A stretch of 64,000 bases of DNA, taken from contig OY743169.1 of assembly GCA_963555705.1 (NCBI GenBank), forward strand, positions 11,098,014 to 11,162,013. The letters are read 5' to 3'. This document shows, piece after piece, positions 34,830-46,050 of the stretch; position 1 is the stretch's first letter; each line of letters begins with the position of its first letter. Below the pieces are notes generated by a model. The model was not told the origin of the DNA. It saw only the letters and a list, made by a program, of their open reading frames with translations, and made no database searches. Source of the stretch: Ligustrum vulgare (taxonomy: Eukaryota > Streptophyta > Magnoliopsida > Lamiales > Oleaceae). The position numbers and the translations under genes were made by a program.

Positions 34830-36340
34830 CATTTTGGTCAAAATTACAAATTTAGTCACAAATTTCACCCCACCTCACCCACCTACTGTCAACCTCACCC
34901 AAAAAGTCATAATTATAAAGTCACAAATTTCACTACAACCTCAATTCACCCCCACCCTCACCCTCACAAAATCACATTTCAGTCGCAATTACAAATTTAG
35001 TCACCCACCCTACCCAAGTCACAATTGGTCACACAAAGTAATAATTACATATTTAGTCACAAATTTCACCTAGCCCGGACAGTCCCCAAACCCACCTACC
35101 ACCCACCCATCTTCACCCCATGCAAAATGTCACAAAAGGTCCCACAAAGTAATAGTCTAGTCAAAATTATAAATTTAGTTGCAAATTTCAATAAGCCACC
35201 TGCCCCCACCAACTCGCACAAGGTCAATTCATTCGCACAAACTAGTAGTTTGGTAAAACAAGGTAACAGTTAGGTCACAATTGATCACACAATGTCACAA
35301 TTCGGTTACAATTACAAATTTAATTGCAAAATTCATCCACCCACCCACCCCTTCCGGTCCACCAACCCCACCCCACCCGCAAAATCACAATTGGTTACAC
35401 AAAATCACATTTTGTTCCCCGCCATCACACCCCCACCATATCCACTCTAAAAATGATTCTTTTTTTTTTCCTCGATGCTTTCCCACCCATCTATCCGCGC
35501 CGTCCCTTCCTGACACCACCCCACCCCATAAATGATTTTTTTCCTCCCGATGTTTTTCCACCTCACCCACCCCGCCTCGTCCCACCCGACATCACCCGCA
35601 AAGTCACAATTAGTCACAAAAAGTGACAAATCACAATTACACCCCACATGCAAAGTCATAGTTTGTCACACAAAATTAAAATTCAGCTACAATTAAAAAT
35701 TTAGTTGTAAAATTCACCCCCACCCCCACCATTCCTGACATGCCAAGTCATAGCTGGTCACACAAAGTCATAATTCGGTACAATTAAAAATTTAGTTGCA
35801 ATTCCCCACCCCCACCCCACCCCACCCAACTCACCTCCAAAATCACAGTTCGTCACACGAAGTCACAATGGTCACAAATAGATCACATAAAGTTGCAGTC
35901 CAGGTTACAGATGGTCACAAAAGGTCACAGTTCGGTTACACAAAGTCACGGTTAGGTCACATGAAGTCATAGTCTGATCACATTTCGGTCACACAAGGTC
36001 ACAATTCAATCACATGAAGTCACATATAGTTACAGTTTGGTCACACAAGGTTACAGTTCGCTGACGCAAAATCATAGTTCGATCACACATAGTCATAGTT
36101 GACACAGCTATAAGTCACATCACGTCCTCGTCCAAAGGTCACACAAAGTCATGGATGGTCACAATCTCTAATAGAATTGCTCACAATCATACATAGTTGG
36201 TCACATATTATTTATTTATTGATCATAACTTACTCATTTTCTTAGTCACGATTAGTCAATATTTTTGTCACAATTACTTAATAATTGGTCACATTCTGTA
36301 CTCGTCACAAGTCACACAAAGTTACATTTAATCAGCATTT
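34830..36340. repeat. Degenerate array of the TCACAA/GTCACA motif
   Basis: The pentamer TCACA recurs dozens of times, often spaced 15-25 bp, in phrases such as GGTCACACAAAGTCATAATT and TTACAAATTTAGTCACAAAT. The array is densest at 35850-36130. It is interrupted by CCCCACCCC blocks between 34370 and 35830. The reading frames across it are low-complexity Pro/His/Thr runs. No known function; MULE-like element A has a related array. Confidence 0.8.
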
Positions 36341-36558
36341 TAGTCATAATTACCAATAATTTTTTACAATAACTATCAAGTTACCCATCACACCCCCAAC
36401 CCCTCCCCTCCCAAACCAACACAAATAGCAACAGAACAAAATAATAGAAAAAATCGCTCATTTATCATCATCATGTATATAACAACGTAAAACTAGAAAA
36501 CCGCAGCATACACCACAAACCAATTCAGACTAGGGTTTCTGAGAATAGGTCGTTAGCC

Positions 36559-36935
36559 ATGGATGCGGTAAGAGAAGTTGAAGGATTTCTCGATAATATC
36601 AAATTGCCTCGCCTCGAAGACGCAGGCTTTGAAGACGATGCATTGCCACCGGAATCCATCAATGAGGCATTTCTCAAGGCCGCCACCTCCACCTGATCAC
36701 TCGTCACAACACCCGATGACGACGACGAAAGTGAAAGTCGTTGTGTTACTAAAATCGCCTCCTGGAATCTGCGCCGTCGAGAAGGGCGGTGGTTTGAACG
36801 AGGCGGGTGGTGATGAGGTTTTGGTTGCTGGCGGTGGTGCAAGTGATTTTTTGGGATCAAGTGTGCCGGAGAAGGAGCTCTCATTTACGGTTTGGGGGAG
36901 AGAAATGGGGGGAAAGAAATTTGGTTTTAGAGTTT
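36559..36935 (+). pseudogene. Captured fragment of a plant nuclear gene, acidic N-terminal region
   Basis: From the ATG at 36559 the frame reads MDAVREVEGFLDNIKLPRLE, then DAGFEDDALPPESINEAFLK, a well-formed acidic protein start, then a stop about 38 codons in (TGA near 36696). In other frames the sequence continues with an Asp/Glu-rich stretch (PDDDDESESRCV), a PPGICAVEKGGG motif and KKFGFRV near the end. The pieces together look like one small plant protein with internal deletions. I recall similar uncharacterised proteins with the ALPP.SI.EAF.KAA signature but cannot name the gene. It lies just inside the right end of MULE B, as expected for a Pack-MULE cargo. Confidence 0.6.
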
Positions 36936-37071
36936 AATTATGTGTTAAGTTTATTAACTAATTTAATTAATTGTTATTTACACCTGAAAAGTGAAGAAAA
37001 AACTTCAGTCACCCGAATTTTGAATTGTGTCTTTTATATGAAGGGTACTGTGTAATTTTCCCACAAATTAA

Positions 37072-37337
37072 TACCAATAAGAAGGCCAAAATAAAATAGA
37101 TTTCTTGATTAATACCATCCTTGAAACCTTTATTTGAAAAAATGTTATGTGCAATTTTTAAACTGCAAAAATATCATCTTGACATAAAAAAATTTTAAAA
37201 CCAACATCCAAAATCATAGGATATATTTTAGGGAAAAAAACATGAGATATTAAATCAAAAGATTAGTTACCGCTCGTCGAAGACATAGATTGGAACTCAC
37301 AAAGCCTAACCAAGATCGAATTTTTGCTCTGATACCA
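37072..37337 (-). other. Internal region and primer-binding site of the TRIM-like element
   Basis: The PBS TGGTATCAGAGC (minus strand, 37337-37326) abuts the 5' LTR. The remainder is non-coding. Confidence 0.8.
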
Positions 37338-38326
37338 TGTGAATACCAAATGAGATTGTAATATTCAATAATCAAAGTGTTACCAAGCTAAGATATGACA
37401 AGATCATAAATAGTACTTGCAAACCCTAACTATAAACCCAGAGATGGAGATAGGGGGGCGGTCGCCCACCTCCCTAACATTGTCTGCTGGTCCACTATTT
37501 CTAGTTAATTTATAATATATTTTTCAGTTTCGCCCCCGCAAAAATTTGGACTCGCCATCGCAAAATTTTGAAATTTTTTATTTTTTTTCCATTAATGAAT
37601 ATTAACCCAATAACTTACACTTTAAAATTTAACCATACAAAAATCTTAGACCTAAACAAAAGATCCAATAATTACCTAAATAAATAAATAACCCAAATTC
37701 AATACAAAAGCAAATGACCCAAATCAATTACACAGGCCCACATATTTTTGTAACGCCTAATCAGACTACACACATCAGTCCTCACAACTCAGAACTCTTG
37801 GACTCATTCTTCCTCAAATCGACTCCTCTCGGCAGCTCCGACACTGCCAACGTCGCGAGTCCGCGGCTCCGCCATTGCAGCGCAGCGAGCCCGGTTGCTC
37901 CACCAACGAAAACTCAACTTCAAAACTGTAGAGAAGACGGATGTGATGAATTTTTGAACAATGTGAAATCATTTTGTACTTCAAGACAGATAAACATTTC
38001 TGATATGATTTCTTTATATAGAGCAGGTCGAGGGAGGATTTCTAAGCAAAAAAATCCTATCACTTAACAACATAATTACAAAGTTAACTTGCTTATTTTG
38101 GTACTCAAAATTATTGTTTCGAATACTCTTAGTTAAAAAAATAAATTCGAGGGCTCCGTCATCGAACCCCCAGGAGGGGGCCTGCCCCCTCCACACCACC
38201 CCCCCCCCCCCGCCCGTATTTCTCCCTCACAAGATTAAATTTTCGATTACGTCCCTGTATAAACCTAATAACATAAAAGACTAAAGTAACCTTAATATAA
38301 AACTTAAATAATAATAATATTCAACA
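37338..38326 (-). repeat. 5' LTR of the TRIM-like element, interrupted
   Basis: 162 bp of LTR in two pieces (37338-37438 and 38266-38326), separated by the hAT element. The order and content match the intact 3' LTR at 29203-29367. Confidence 0.88.
37439..38257. mobile_element. Non-autonomous hAT element, 819 bp, 8-bp TSD
   Basis: TATAAACC at 37431-37438 is duplicated at 38258-38265. The ends read CAGAGATGGAG and, reversed, CAGGGACGTAA, a typical short hAT inverted repeat (CAGRGAYG). The sister LTR at 29203 lacks the element. The interior has GC-rich patches and a C13 run (38199-38211) but no transposase. The frame 37714-38067 has no recognised family. Confidence 0.9.
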
Positions 38327-38331
38327 GGTAT

Positions 38332-38649
38332 AAACTTCCATTTTTGCAATTTCAACACAAGGCGTGAGTGGGACCCATTCGTTGAATACCAATAAAAAAG
38401 TGCAAAATCCTGGCATCTACAGTGTGCAACTCCTATCATGCTACACCAATAATGAACTGAAAGACAATACTACCCTTGGTATCCGTCACTTTCTTTTTGA
38501 TGGTAATTGCATTGATCAGAGTGGGCATATTGGGAATTTCAAGGAAGATATAACTGTTACCGTTGTTTTAAATCTTAGGGGTGATCTTTATTTTATTACA
38601 TTACATTTACTATTAAACTTGTAATATTATATTCAGTTGGTCCTATATA
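38332..38649. other. Unassigned sequence
   Basis: A 86-codon frame (38364-38624) beginning MSGTHSLNTNKK has no recognised motif, promoter or splice context. It may be chance. No other feature is visible. Confidence 0.35.
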
Positions 38650-38814
38650 GCCCCTGTTTGGTAGGAATTAAAATCTAGATTTTAATCTAAGTCAAAGTCA
38701 ACAATCAATCTAAACCACAGATTTTGTGGGACCTACAACTTTTCAACTACACATCTTATCAACTTTTATCAAAATCTACTAAAAATCTAATTTTAATCTC
38801 CACCAAACAGGGGC
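38650..38814. mobile_element. MITE, 165 bp, PIF/Harbinger-like
   Basis: Inverted ends GCCCCTGTTTGGTAGG and, reversed, GCCCCTGTTTGGTGGA. The inside is also partly palindromic (ATTAAAATCTAGATTTTAAT). ATA flanks both sides as a possible 3-bp duplication. Length and ends fit a tourist-like MITE. Confidence 0.75.
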
Positions 38815-38869
38815 ATAGTGGGGAAAAACTAACGAAATGAATTTGATTCAATAGCAAACAATCTCTTAA

Positions 38870-39087
38870 GGGGTGTTTGATTGGACGGTGAAAAAGGAAA
38901 TTGAAAATCATTTTTCATGGAAACCATCTTTCCACCGTAACCTTGAGAAAATTTGAGACTTTCCGCTTTTTGACTTTGAACGAAAAAAAAATTTCATAGT
39001 AATTTTGTCAATCAAACACTTTCAAATGTGGAAATTGGTTAGAAAATATTTTCTTTTCCATCTTTTTTCATGTAATCAAACACACCC
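38870..39087. mobile_element. MITE, 218 bp
   Basis: Inverted ends GGGGTGTTTGATTGGA and, reversed, GGGTGTGTTTGATTACAT. TTAA flanks both sides. Non-coding. Confidence 0.7.
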
Positions 39088-40487
39088 TTAATAAATTTTG
39101 ATAAAAGTTGACACATACTTTTCAGTAGATTTTTAGGTGCTCATCATTCAAACTAGGAAAACAGTTCTATCTTTCCTGGGTAACTAATATAAAGCATTTT
39201 GAGTTTTTGATCAATGAGGACGCATGATGATAGTTCAGCGTAGATAGAAAATAGCTGCTTTGCTTCCAAAGGGATGAAAAAGTGATTTTCATTCTCCTTG
39301 GATAAGCAGCTACGGACTCAAAAGACTAAGGATACTACATTAAGATGGAATAGTTTCCTTTGAAAAAATGTTTTATTGTTCGACTGGCCAAGAACATTGC
39401 AGTGTATATACCGAATGTTGGAAAAAATGTAGAAGAAAGTAGATAATATGAACACAAAAGTAGATGAGTCAAGACTTCAACACGTTTGAACATTGTCTTC
39501 AAACGATATTTGTCTTATCTAGGTATTTGAGTGCTTAAAGGAATCACTGACAAATAGTTTGTTGTGAATGAAGATCTAACTCCAATATATAGATCTTCAA
39601 TCCTCCATAACGTACTCAAGCCAACCACTCATGAAGTTGATAACTAGTCATGAAAATGTACCAAAACAACTCTTCAAAAGTCTAGCCTAACGGCTAGAAA
39701 CTTACATGTTATAGTACAACCAAACAATCACTTGGTTCTAACACCAAGATAACGGTCATAAAAAAGGTCTAAACGATCGCTTAGCTTTAAGCCAGCGATC
39801 ACTTGAATATGTTGTTTTGCCCTCAGGTTTATTTATATGCATCAAGGCAATCATTTGCCTATTTGCCCAAGTGATGCAAAGAATCCATTCCAATTTAGTC
39901 ACTTGTAGTTGTTGGGCCAATAATACCTTCAATATCCATTTTTTGTCCCAACAATAGTAAATAAAATTTTGAACAAATAAGTATATATCAATCTCCCACT
40001 TATTCAAAATTATCACAAATTTAAACTAACGACACTTATGCATTAAGATTAGATATCTTTATTGAAATTCCAAGTAGTATGTAAGCTTTAAACCATTTAT
40101 TCATTGTGATAACATGTGAAATAATACACACAAATGTCAATGTTTCTTAAGTTCATCTTAACTCACTTAGCACTATTATGACCTTATGCGTATACTATTC
40201 TTTGAACTTTTAAGAGAGAAACTCTAACTCTCAATTGAAGTGGCACCACCTAGAAGCTAACATATGTGAAATGCTTCCAGTATCTTTGTTACATTTGTAG
40301 ATACTTGTACCCGTACTATAACAACCAACACTATTAATCAAGGATAGAGTTTCAATTTATAGTGCTGTGATGATCAACTTATCGAATGATTTATTTTTAC
40401 CTTTTGAACATTAATATACTTGTTTAGTTAGGCAAGGTGCTGTCATTGGTAGTTCTTTTTTATCAAGGAGTATCAACCCATCCCATT

Positions 40488-41300
40488 TTATGTTGATCTC
40501 AGTAACTCTCTTGCAAGAGGCTTTGTTAGTGGATAAGCTAGATTTTCACTTGACTTTATATATGTGAAAGAAATTACTCCATGCGCGACTAATTTTCTCA
40601 CATAGTCATGTCTTATGCTCGTAAGTCTAGACATCCTCTTGTATACTTCATTATATGCTTGAGAAAATGTGGCTTGACTATCGCATAAGATAGGTATAGA
40701 AGAAATATCATTTGCACCCAAAGAAATTTCATAAAGAAGATCAAGCCACTCAACTTCTTTTCATTTCTTGGCCAATGTTACAAATTCAAACTCCATTGTT
40801 GAGTGTCTAATGCATGTTTGTTTCTCGAATTTCCAAGGAATTGCACCTCCACCAAAAGTAAAAACACCCAATTGAAGTAGATTATTTCCCACACTCGATA
40901 TCTAACTAGTGTCGACATATCCTTCTAAAATGGTTGGAATTTTGAATATAGTAGTCCTAGATTCTTAGTTTTCTCTAAGTAACCAGGATTCTTCTAATGA
41001 CCTTTCAATGTTTAGAACTTGGATTAATAATAAACCTACTTAGTTTACTAACAACGAATGTCACATATAGTCTGCGTACATGAGACTTTCAATTATACTT
41101 GCATACTCAATTTGAACTATTGATCTTCCATCGTTTTTTATTAACTTGATACTTGGACCTAACGGGATACTAGTCTCCTTAACGTTCAAATGCTTGAACT
41201 CGTTTACCACATTCTCAACATAATGTGATTCTCCACTATCCTTTTTAACTTTGATATCAAGGATAATATCTGTTCTCCAAGATCCTTCTTAATATAATGT
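40488..41300 (-). pseudogene. Copia RNase H and reverse transcriptase remnant
   Basis: The open part (40721-40488) reads IPILCDSQATFSQAYNEVYK, SRLTSIRHDYVRKLVAHGVI, then SFTYIKSSENLAYPLTKPLA: the C-terminal RNase H domain of Copia pol, including the D of CDS. Upstream on the same strand are [14 protein letters not shown] and [10 protein letters not shown] near 40800-40860, matching the start of that domain, and degraded RT pieces to about 41300. Stops and frameshifts abound. Inactive. Confidence 0.8.
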
Positions 41301-41429
41301 GATTATCTTTGCTAAATATTTTGGAGTGTCCTTCATTTCTCATTTTAATATCTTGTCCATCAATGATTTCCTCATATGTTTTGAAGAGTGACTTGTCGTA
41401 GCACGAGTCATACTATCATCTCGGGACTT

Positions 41430-41890
41430 TGCTTTGAATTGCACCATAGCGACACTCTCTTCAACAAAATTTCCATTTCGTTCCTTTTTTGTTTGCAATC
41501 TTTAGCAAAATGTTCAATTTTTGCAATAACATAGTATGGTCCTTTAGACTTCTTTTTTACTTTACCTTAACCCTTTTAAGGAACAAGTGGTTTTTTTTTT
41601 CATTTGAACTTTGTTGGAATTGTTGAAATTATACACGACATTGACCTAGAAGTGTCATCATAAAAATTTTCATTATTATCTCGTGCCCTTGACTCTTCTT
41701 TAATTCGAAGATACTTTTGAAAGAAATCATCGAAGTTATGAAGAATTTTCTTTCTATAATCCTTTCAAGTTAGTGGCAAATTTGCAATGATTGCACCAAC
41801 TTGAAATGGTTCACGAAGTTCAATTTTCAAGACTTTCAACTTATTTACAATAATTTAAAATTCGTGCACTTGAGGCAAAAGTGGTATATC
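41430..41890 (-). pseudogene. Copia gag remnant
   Basis: On the minus strand a segment reading ILHNFDDFFQKYLRIKEESR, then ARDNNENF, is followed by KIEHFAKDCKQKR, the degenerate end of a zinc knuckle. The order fits gag just after the upper LTR. It is broken by stops. Confidence 0.5.
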
Positions 41891-42310
41891 TTCAACTTAC
41901 CAATCCCTTGGTTCAACACTAAGCGATCACTTGTTAATTTCTAGCCAATGTTCATAAAAAAGCCCTAGTCATCACTTGGCTTTAAGCCAAACTATCACTT
42001 GTTAGTTTGTTGTTTTGCCCTCGGGTTTTTTTTTTGTACGCATCAAGGCGATCGCTTGTGATCACTTTGGAAAAGCAAAGAACCCATTCCAATTTAGTCA
42101 CTCGTTGGGTCAAATCAACACCTTCAATATCCATTATTTGGCCAACAATAATTTTGAACAAATAAAATATATAGCACCGAATTGCCTCTCAAATTTGAGT
42201 ACAACATATCATTTACTAATAAAGTAGCAATCAGACCTGGACATAACCTGGGATAATATTAACAAAAAAAAAAAATCTCAAGAGAGCAGGACATACATGG
42301 GATTTTCATT

Positions 42311-45300
42311 TCAAGCTTTCAGGCGTGAACGTGATCGTTGACCCCTTGTCCTTGCTTCAAGTAGCTTTGCCTTCAAAGTGTGATCCTTGGAGTCCGGAGG
42401 CAATTTCGAAGAAGACTTGGATATGTCAAGATCATGAGATGGTAGTGTTGCCGTCCATTGCCGTACCGGACTAGCACGACTCCTCCAAATGGAAGCCTGA
42501 CCGGCATCATTCTCAGGTTGCATGTTACCACTTTCTGACAGCAAATAGTGATTTCTGATTAAATTGTCAATCATGTAGTTTGAATTCAATTCAGTTTCTC
42601 CTTCATATTTATTCTTTCTCCTAGAACTATTCCCTTCTGCTGCCTCACGTTTTTCAGACTTCTGCGAGATGCTTATTTCAACAGGATTGCCTTGTCTGGT
42701 CTTTGTCGGCTCAGTATCTTCAACCTCGTCTAACAGGGCTCGAGTCATCCGTTCTTCAAACTTCACTTGCAAACTGGATGGACTCGGACCTTTTGTCCTT
42801 TCAGACGACCCAACTTTTTTCTTTGCCAGCTTTTCCTTCAATGTTTCATCATAATGGATTTCCTCATGTTCATTTTCTTGGGATTTTAGGTTAGATTCAC
42901 TCGGTTTAGCTAGCTCAAAGCAGTTTGAATCACTACCTGCAGAGTCATCTTCATCATCCTCATCTCGAGGAGCGCTAACAGCCGCATTAAGTGGAATTGA
43001 TTCCAGAGAATTTCTACGGATAGTAGGATCCCTTTGACCCAGATTGCCATTAGTCTTGTTACCACTTCTAGCTCGAAGAAAAGCCTCGATTTCCAAGCTC
43101 AATTTCTCCACAATTTTCTTTTCCCTTAAAGAGCTTTCAGGTTCTCGCTTCATCTGCATCCGTTCATCAAGCCACGATTCAGAAACTTGAAGAATTAAAT
43201 GATCTTGATCAGCTCTTTCGGCCCAGTCCTTGTCGTATTTTTGTCTCACACCATGCAATTCTTGATCATAATCTCTTATTCCCCATGCAAACTCATCACA
43301 TAGATCTTCCAATAACTTACTTGATTTCCTTTCTTTCTCCAGCTCTTTGGAAGTGGTAGCAAGAGTTGTTTTCACCTCAAAAAGTTCCCGAGCTAACTTC
43401 CGGTGCAGACTCTCTGAACGCTTTCTCAACTTCCGTTCATTTTCCAGTTCCTCCCTCAGAGAAAGAATAGCAGCATTGATTCGATCCTGCTCCTTGTTCT
43501 TTCTAACGATTGTATCCTCTTTAATCTGCTTTATCAAATCATCCATTTCTAGTCGTTCGGTTTGCTGCTCTCTCACCAACTCTTTGATCCGGGAACGAGC
43601 ATGATCTAGCTCCTTTTTTAATGCCCTGACAAGTGACACATTGGACACGTGCAGTTCTTCCAGGGTCCATATACGATTCAAAACTTTCAACAGTTCTGTA
43701 GATGTTTTCAAACTCTGACTTGTCTCTCCAATCCTTCCCTTCAAGTCTATGGAGCTTGTAGGGGTAATAGCAGGGTTATAAGGTGTGATCTGCAATGGTA
43801 AATTATAAGATGAAAACTGATATTAAAATGTGTTCAGCAACAGATAAACGATCCGAAAAGAAATTGAAGATTGAGCCTTGTTCCGAAAATTTTATAAGAA
43901 GATAAGAAACCATAACCAAAAAAAAAAAAAGGGGTTACCAGAAACCTCATCATCTGTCATTTTTTTTCTTCTTATTATAGTACATCGGGCACAGGAAATA
44001 GAGGCTAATAAAACTGTTAATGAGTTCCATTTTAGAATGTTAGTAGTTAGATTTAAATGAAATTGTAGATGGACAAGAAAAGAGACGGATTACAGTACAA
44101 TAATGAACATATGATTAAAAATCAGAAAGAGAATGCAACTGAAAGAATTTGTACGTGTTTACGTCTAGTAAAAAAGTTTTGTTTATAAACAAAGAATGTG
44201 ATGTGTTCTAAAATATATGGTTGAAAAGTGATTTGGGAAAATGTGTGTTATTAAAAAGTGATTTGAGGAAATGTGTTGGTTATAAATTTGTTTATAAACA
44301 GATTACCAAACGGAGGCTTAAGATTTTGCAAAAGTTGGGTGGAGGAACCTCCATGTCCTATAAAGATTTTTTAATAAATTTCAATGACAAGGAGATAATG
44401 ACATGAGGTAGCACCAATTTTGAACTAACGATCGACAAAACCTTCGCAATCAAAATATAGAACAAATGACGTAAAAACAAAACATCAACATGGTACAATG
44501 AAACCACACTATATGAGAACATTTCAGATGTTACATCAGTAGCTCCTCCTATGAGATTGACTGATAAAGTATATATATTTCAACCGAAAACAATTTCTCT
44601 CTGTTTCTAAAATTCTGTTGGCTTGCGTATCTAAGGAAAAATGAAGTTACAAAACCAACTAGGATATATATGGCAGAGTAGCATAAGATAGATGAATGCA
44701 CAATGAACAATGAACTAATATTAGATGCCAAAAAAAATCACTACAGCAATTTTTGCAGAAGATGGACAAACCAGATCACAAGAAACTTCTAGGAGATTTT
44801 CTTTCAAAAATAGATTAATGAGGAAATTATATGCGGTAGCCAAATATTTTGTGCGGAATCATGAGCAAAAACGAGAAAATTCCGGCAGAGAATTACCTCC
44901 ATTGAACTACCATAACTTGCCGGTGAAACAGGTTGTATAGGACGATGACTCCTTTCAATTGATCGATGATGTTGCATCAGTGATGCAGCAACTTGCCGCC
45001 TCAAACTGCTAGCACTTCCTGGCTGTCATCAGTTGTAAAGAGAAAATATGAGTGAAAACTCACTTAAATTATCTGACAAATCCTCGTAGACACGAGACGA
45101 TATACGAAGTTAAAATATTCGAGCTTATTACAGTTAACACAAACTCGGTAGAAATTTAATCCTATAATGAATTATCCAAATCCAGAAAACCACTGGTAAA
45201 AGCTGACAACTTATTAGGAAAAAGGAAATTAATAACAAATCCAATAAGCAGAAGCAGAAGATTAACAAAAACAGATGTTATGGAGTTTAATTACGTCCTT

Positions 45301-46050
45301 GGATTGGATCAAACTATGCGCAAAAAGTATATACTGAAAACAACAAATAAATAAATAGAAGATCTTTACAAAACAATAGCAATTCAGATCAACAAGAACC
45401 ACTAATTGAATTGCACAATAATTGACCATCAAAATAATCAAATTGTCTTTTTCTAAAAAAAATTAAATTAAATAATCTAGAACCGAGAATAAGTTGCTAA
45501 AAATAACAAAACATTGATCGGAATTACTCATTTAAAGCCGCCGCCCCCCCCCCCCCCCCCCCGCCCCCCCAAAAAAAAAAACCAAGAATGAAGAATCCTC
45601 TATATAAAAAAAAAAAAAAAAAAGGAAAATTTTGATCTTTACCAGGTCAGGTGAACAAGGTGCAGGATCAGGTGGTTCAAGACTTCCCTTGTCCTTGTAA
45701 GGCTGGTGTTGGAGGCGGCGGAGGCGCGGTGGTGGAACACTAACACCCTGGTGCATTTTAGAAAGTGGCAGCTTGTAGTGCTGCAATTCCCAAAGAGTAG
45801 CAGCAAGTTTTCTTGAAGAAACACAGGGAAGAGTAAAAGGGGTGTTTTCAAAAGTGCTACCTTGCACTTGAGCTCCACCGGTATGTGGAGAAGCAGCCTG
45901 TATTTGGAGTTGATATTCTAATTGTTTTAGTCTCCAATAGGGTACCACTGGGGTGTTGTGTCCCCCTCTTTTACTCAATTTTCTCAACTTTTCTTCTAAA
46001 TTGTCTTCCTTTTCTGCTGGCTCTTGCACACTTTTTTCTGCCCTTTTCAT
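42311..46050 (-). CDS. Coiled-coil protein of the BRANCHLESS TRICHOMES / USO1-like plant family
   Basis: complement(join(42311..43789,44897..45022,45643..46050)), 670 residues. All splice sites are GT-AG in phase 0: exon 1 has 136 codons, exon 2 has 42 and exon 3 has 492 plus stop. Exon 1 gives MKRAEKSVQEPAEKEDNLEE, basic and Pro-rich, with SSRKLAATLWELQ, a family signature. Exon 2 is SLRRQVAASLMQHHRSIERS to SPASYGSSME. Exon 3 opens ITPYNPAITP, then LKTSTELLKVLNRIWTLEEL starts a long coiled coil (about residues 205-420) with SLHRKLARELFEVK, LEDLCDEFAWGIRDYDQE and SESWLDERMQMK, all conserved in this family. The C-terminal 200 residues are polar and probably disordered. Members such as Arabidopsis BLT act in trichome branching with the cytoskeleton; the role of this member is inferred only. 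The frame is intact, and this is the one clearly functional protein gene here. Confidence 0.93.
44160..44335. mobile_element. MITE-like copy in intron 2 of the coiled-coil gene
   Basis: It contains AAAAGTGATTTGGGAAAATG, AAAAGTGATTTGAGGAAATG and TTTATAAATTTGTTTATAAA, blocks of the dispersed AT-rich family, and ends near ATTACCAAACGGAGGC. The 1.1-kb intron 43790-44896 is otherwise non-coding. The ends are approximate. Confidence 0.45.
45544..45581. repeat. Long C/G tract followed by A tract in intron 1
   Basis: A run of 19 C, one G, seven C, then eleven A (plus strand). In the transcript of the coiled-coil gene this is a long G tract near the 3' end of... the first third of intron 1, just after the donor region; a run of A follows at about 45607-45623. 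It could form a G-quadruplex, and exact length may be an assembly uncertainty. Confidence 0.8.

Larger units (their letters stand above)
34174..37062. mobile_element. MULE-like element B (Pack-MULE), perfect 9-bp TSD
   Basis: The nonamer ACAAATTAA flanks both ends (34165-34173 and 37063-37071). The ends are inverted: GGGAAAACTACATA and, reversed, GGGAAAATTACACA. These are the hallmarks of the Mutator superfamily. The 2889-bp interior has C-rich blocks (34370-35640), a long TCACAA-type array (34830-36340) and a captured gene fragment (36559-36935). There is no transposase. It sits in the internal region of the TRIM-like element. Confidence 0.88.
29203..38326 (-). mobile_element. TRIM-like LTR retroelement expanded by nested insertions, TSD GGTAT
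   Basis: On the minus strand the LTRs start TGTTGAATATT and end TTCACA. The 3' LTR is 29203-29367 and the 5' LTR is 37338-38326 (interrupted by a hAT element). The primer site TGGTATCAGAGC (37337-37326) touches the 5' LTR, and a polypurine tract CGACTGGGGG (29377-29368) touches the 3' LTR. Pentamers GGTAT at 29198-29202 and 38327-38331 are the target duplication. After removing the nested elements, only about 1.3 kb remains with 162/165-bp LTRs and no gag or pol. That is the build of a small non-autonomous (TRIM/SMART-like) element using the Copia-type primer. About 12 substitutions separate the LTRs, so it is old. Confidence 0.85.
39713..42177 (-). mobile_element. Copia retrotransposon relic 2, minus orientation
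   Basis: Two direct copies of LTR-like DNA, about 39713-39990 and 41899-42177, share GTTGTTTTGCCCTC.GGTTT, CATTCCAATTTAGTCAC and CACCTTCAATATCCATT. Between them, on the minus strand, lie gag and pol remnants. A plus-strand CTCCCACTT at about 39994 is the complement of a Copia polypurine tract next to the lower LTR. The upper LTR lacks its PBS edge. The lower LTR may extend further left; its outer end was not found. It ends about 130 bp beyond the stop codon of the coiled-coil gene. Confidence 0.75.

Noticed and set aside
36525..36884. Minus-strand frame opposite the captured gene fragment
   Set aside because: The plus strand gives a sensible protein start; the minus frame is its shadow.
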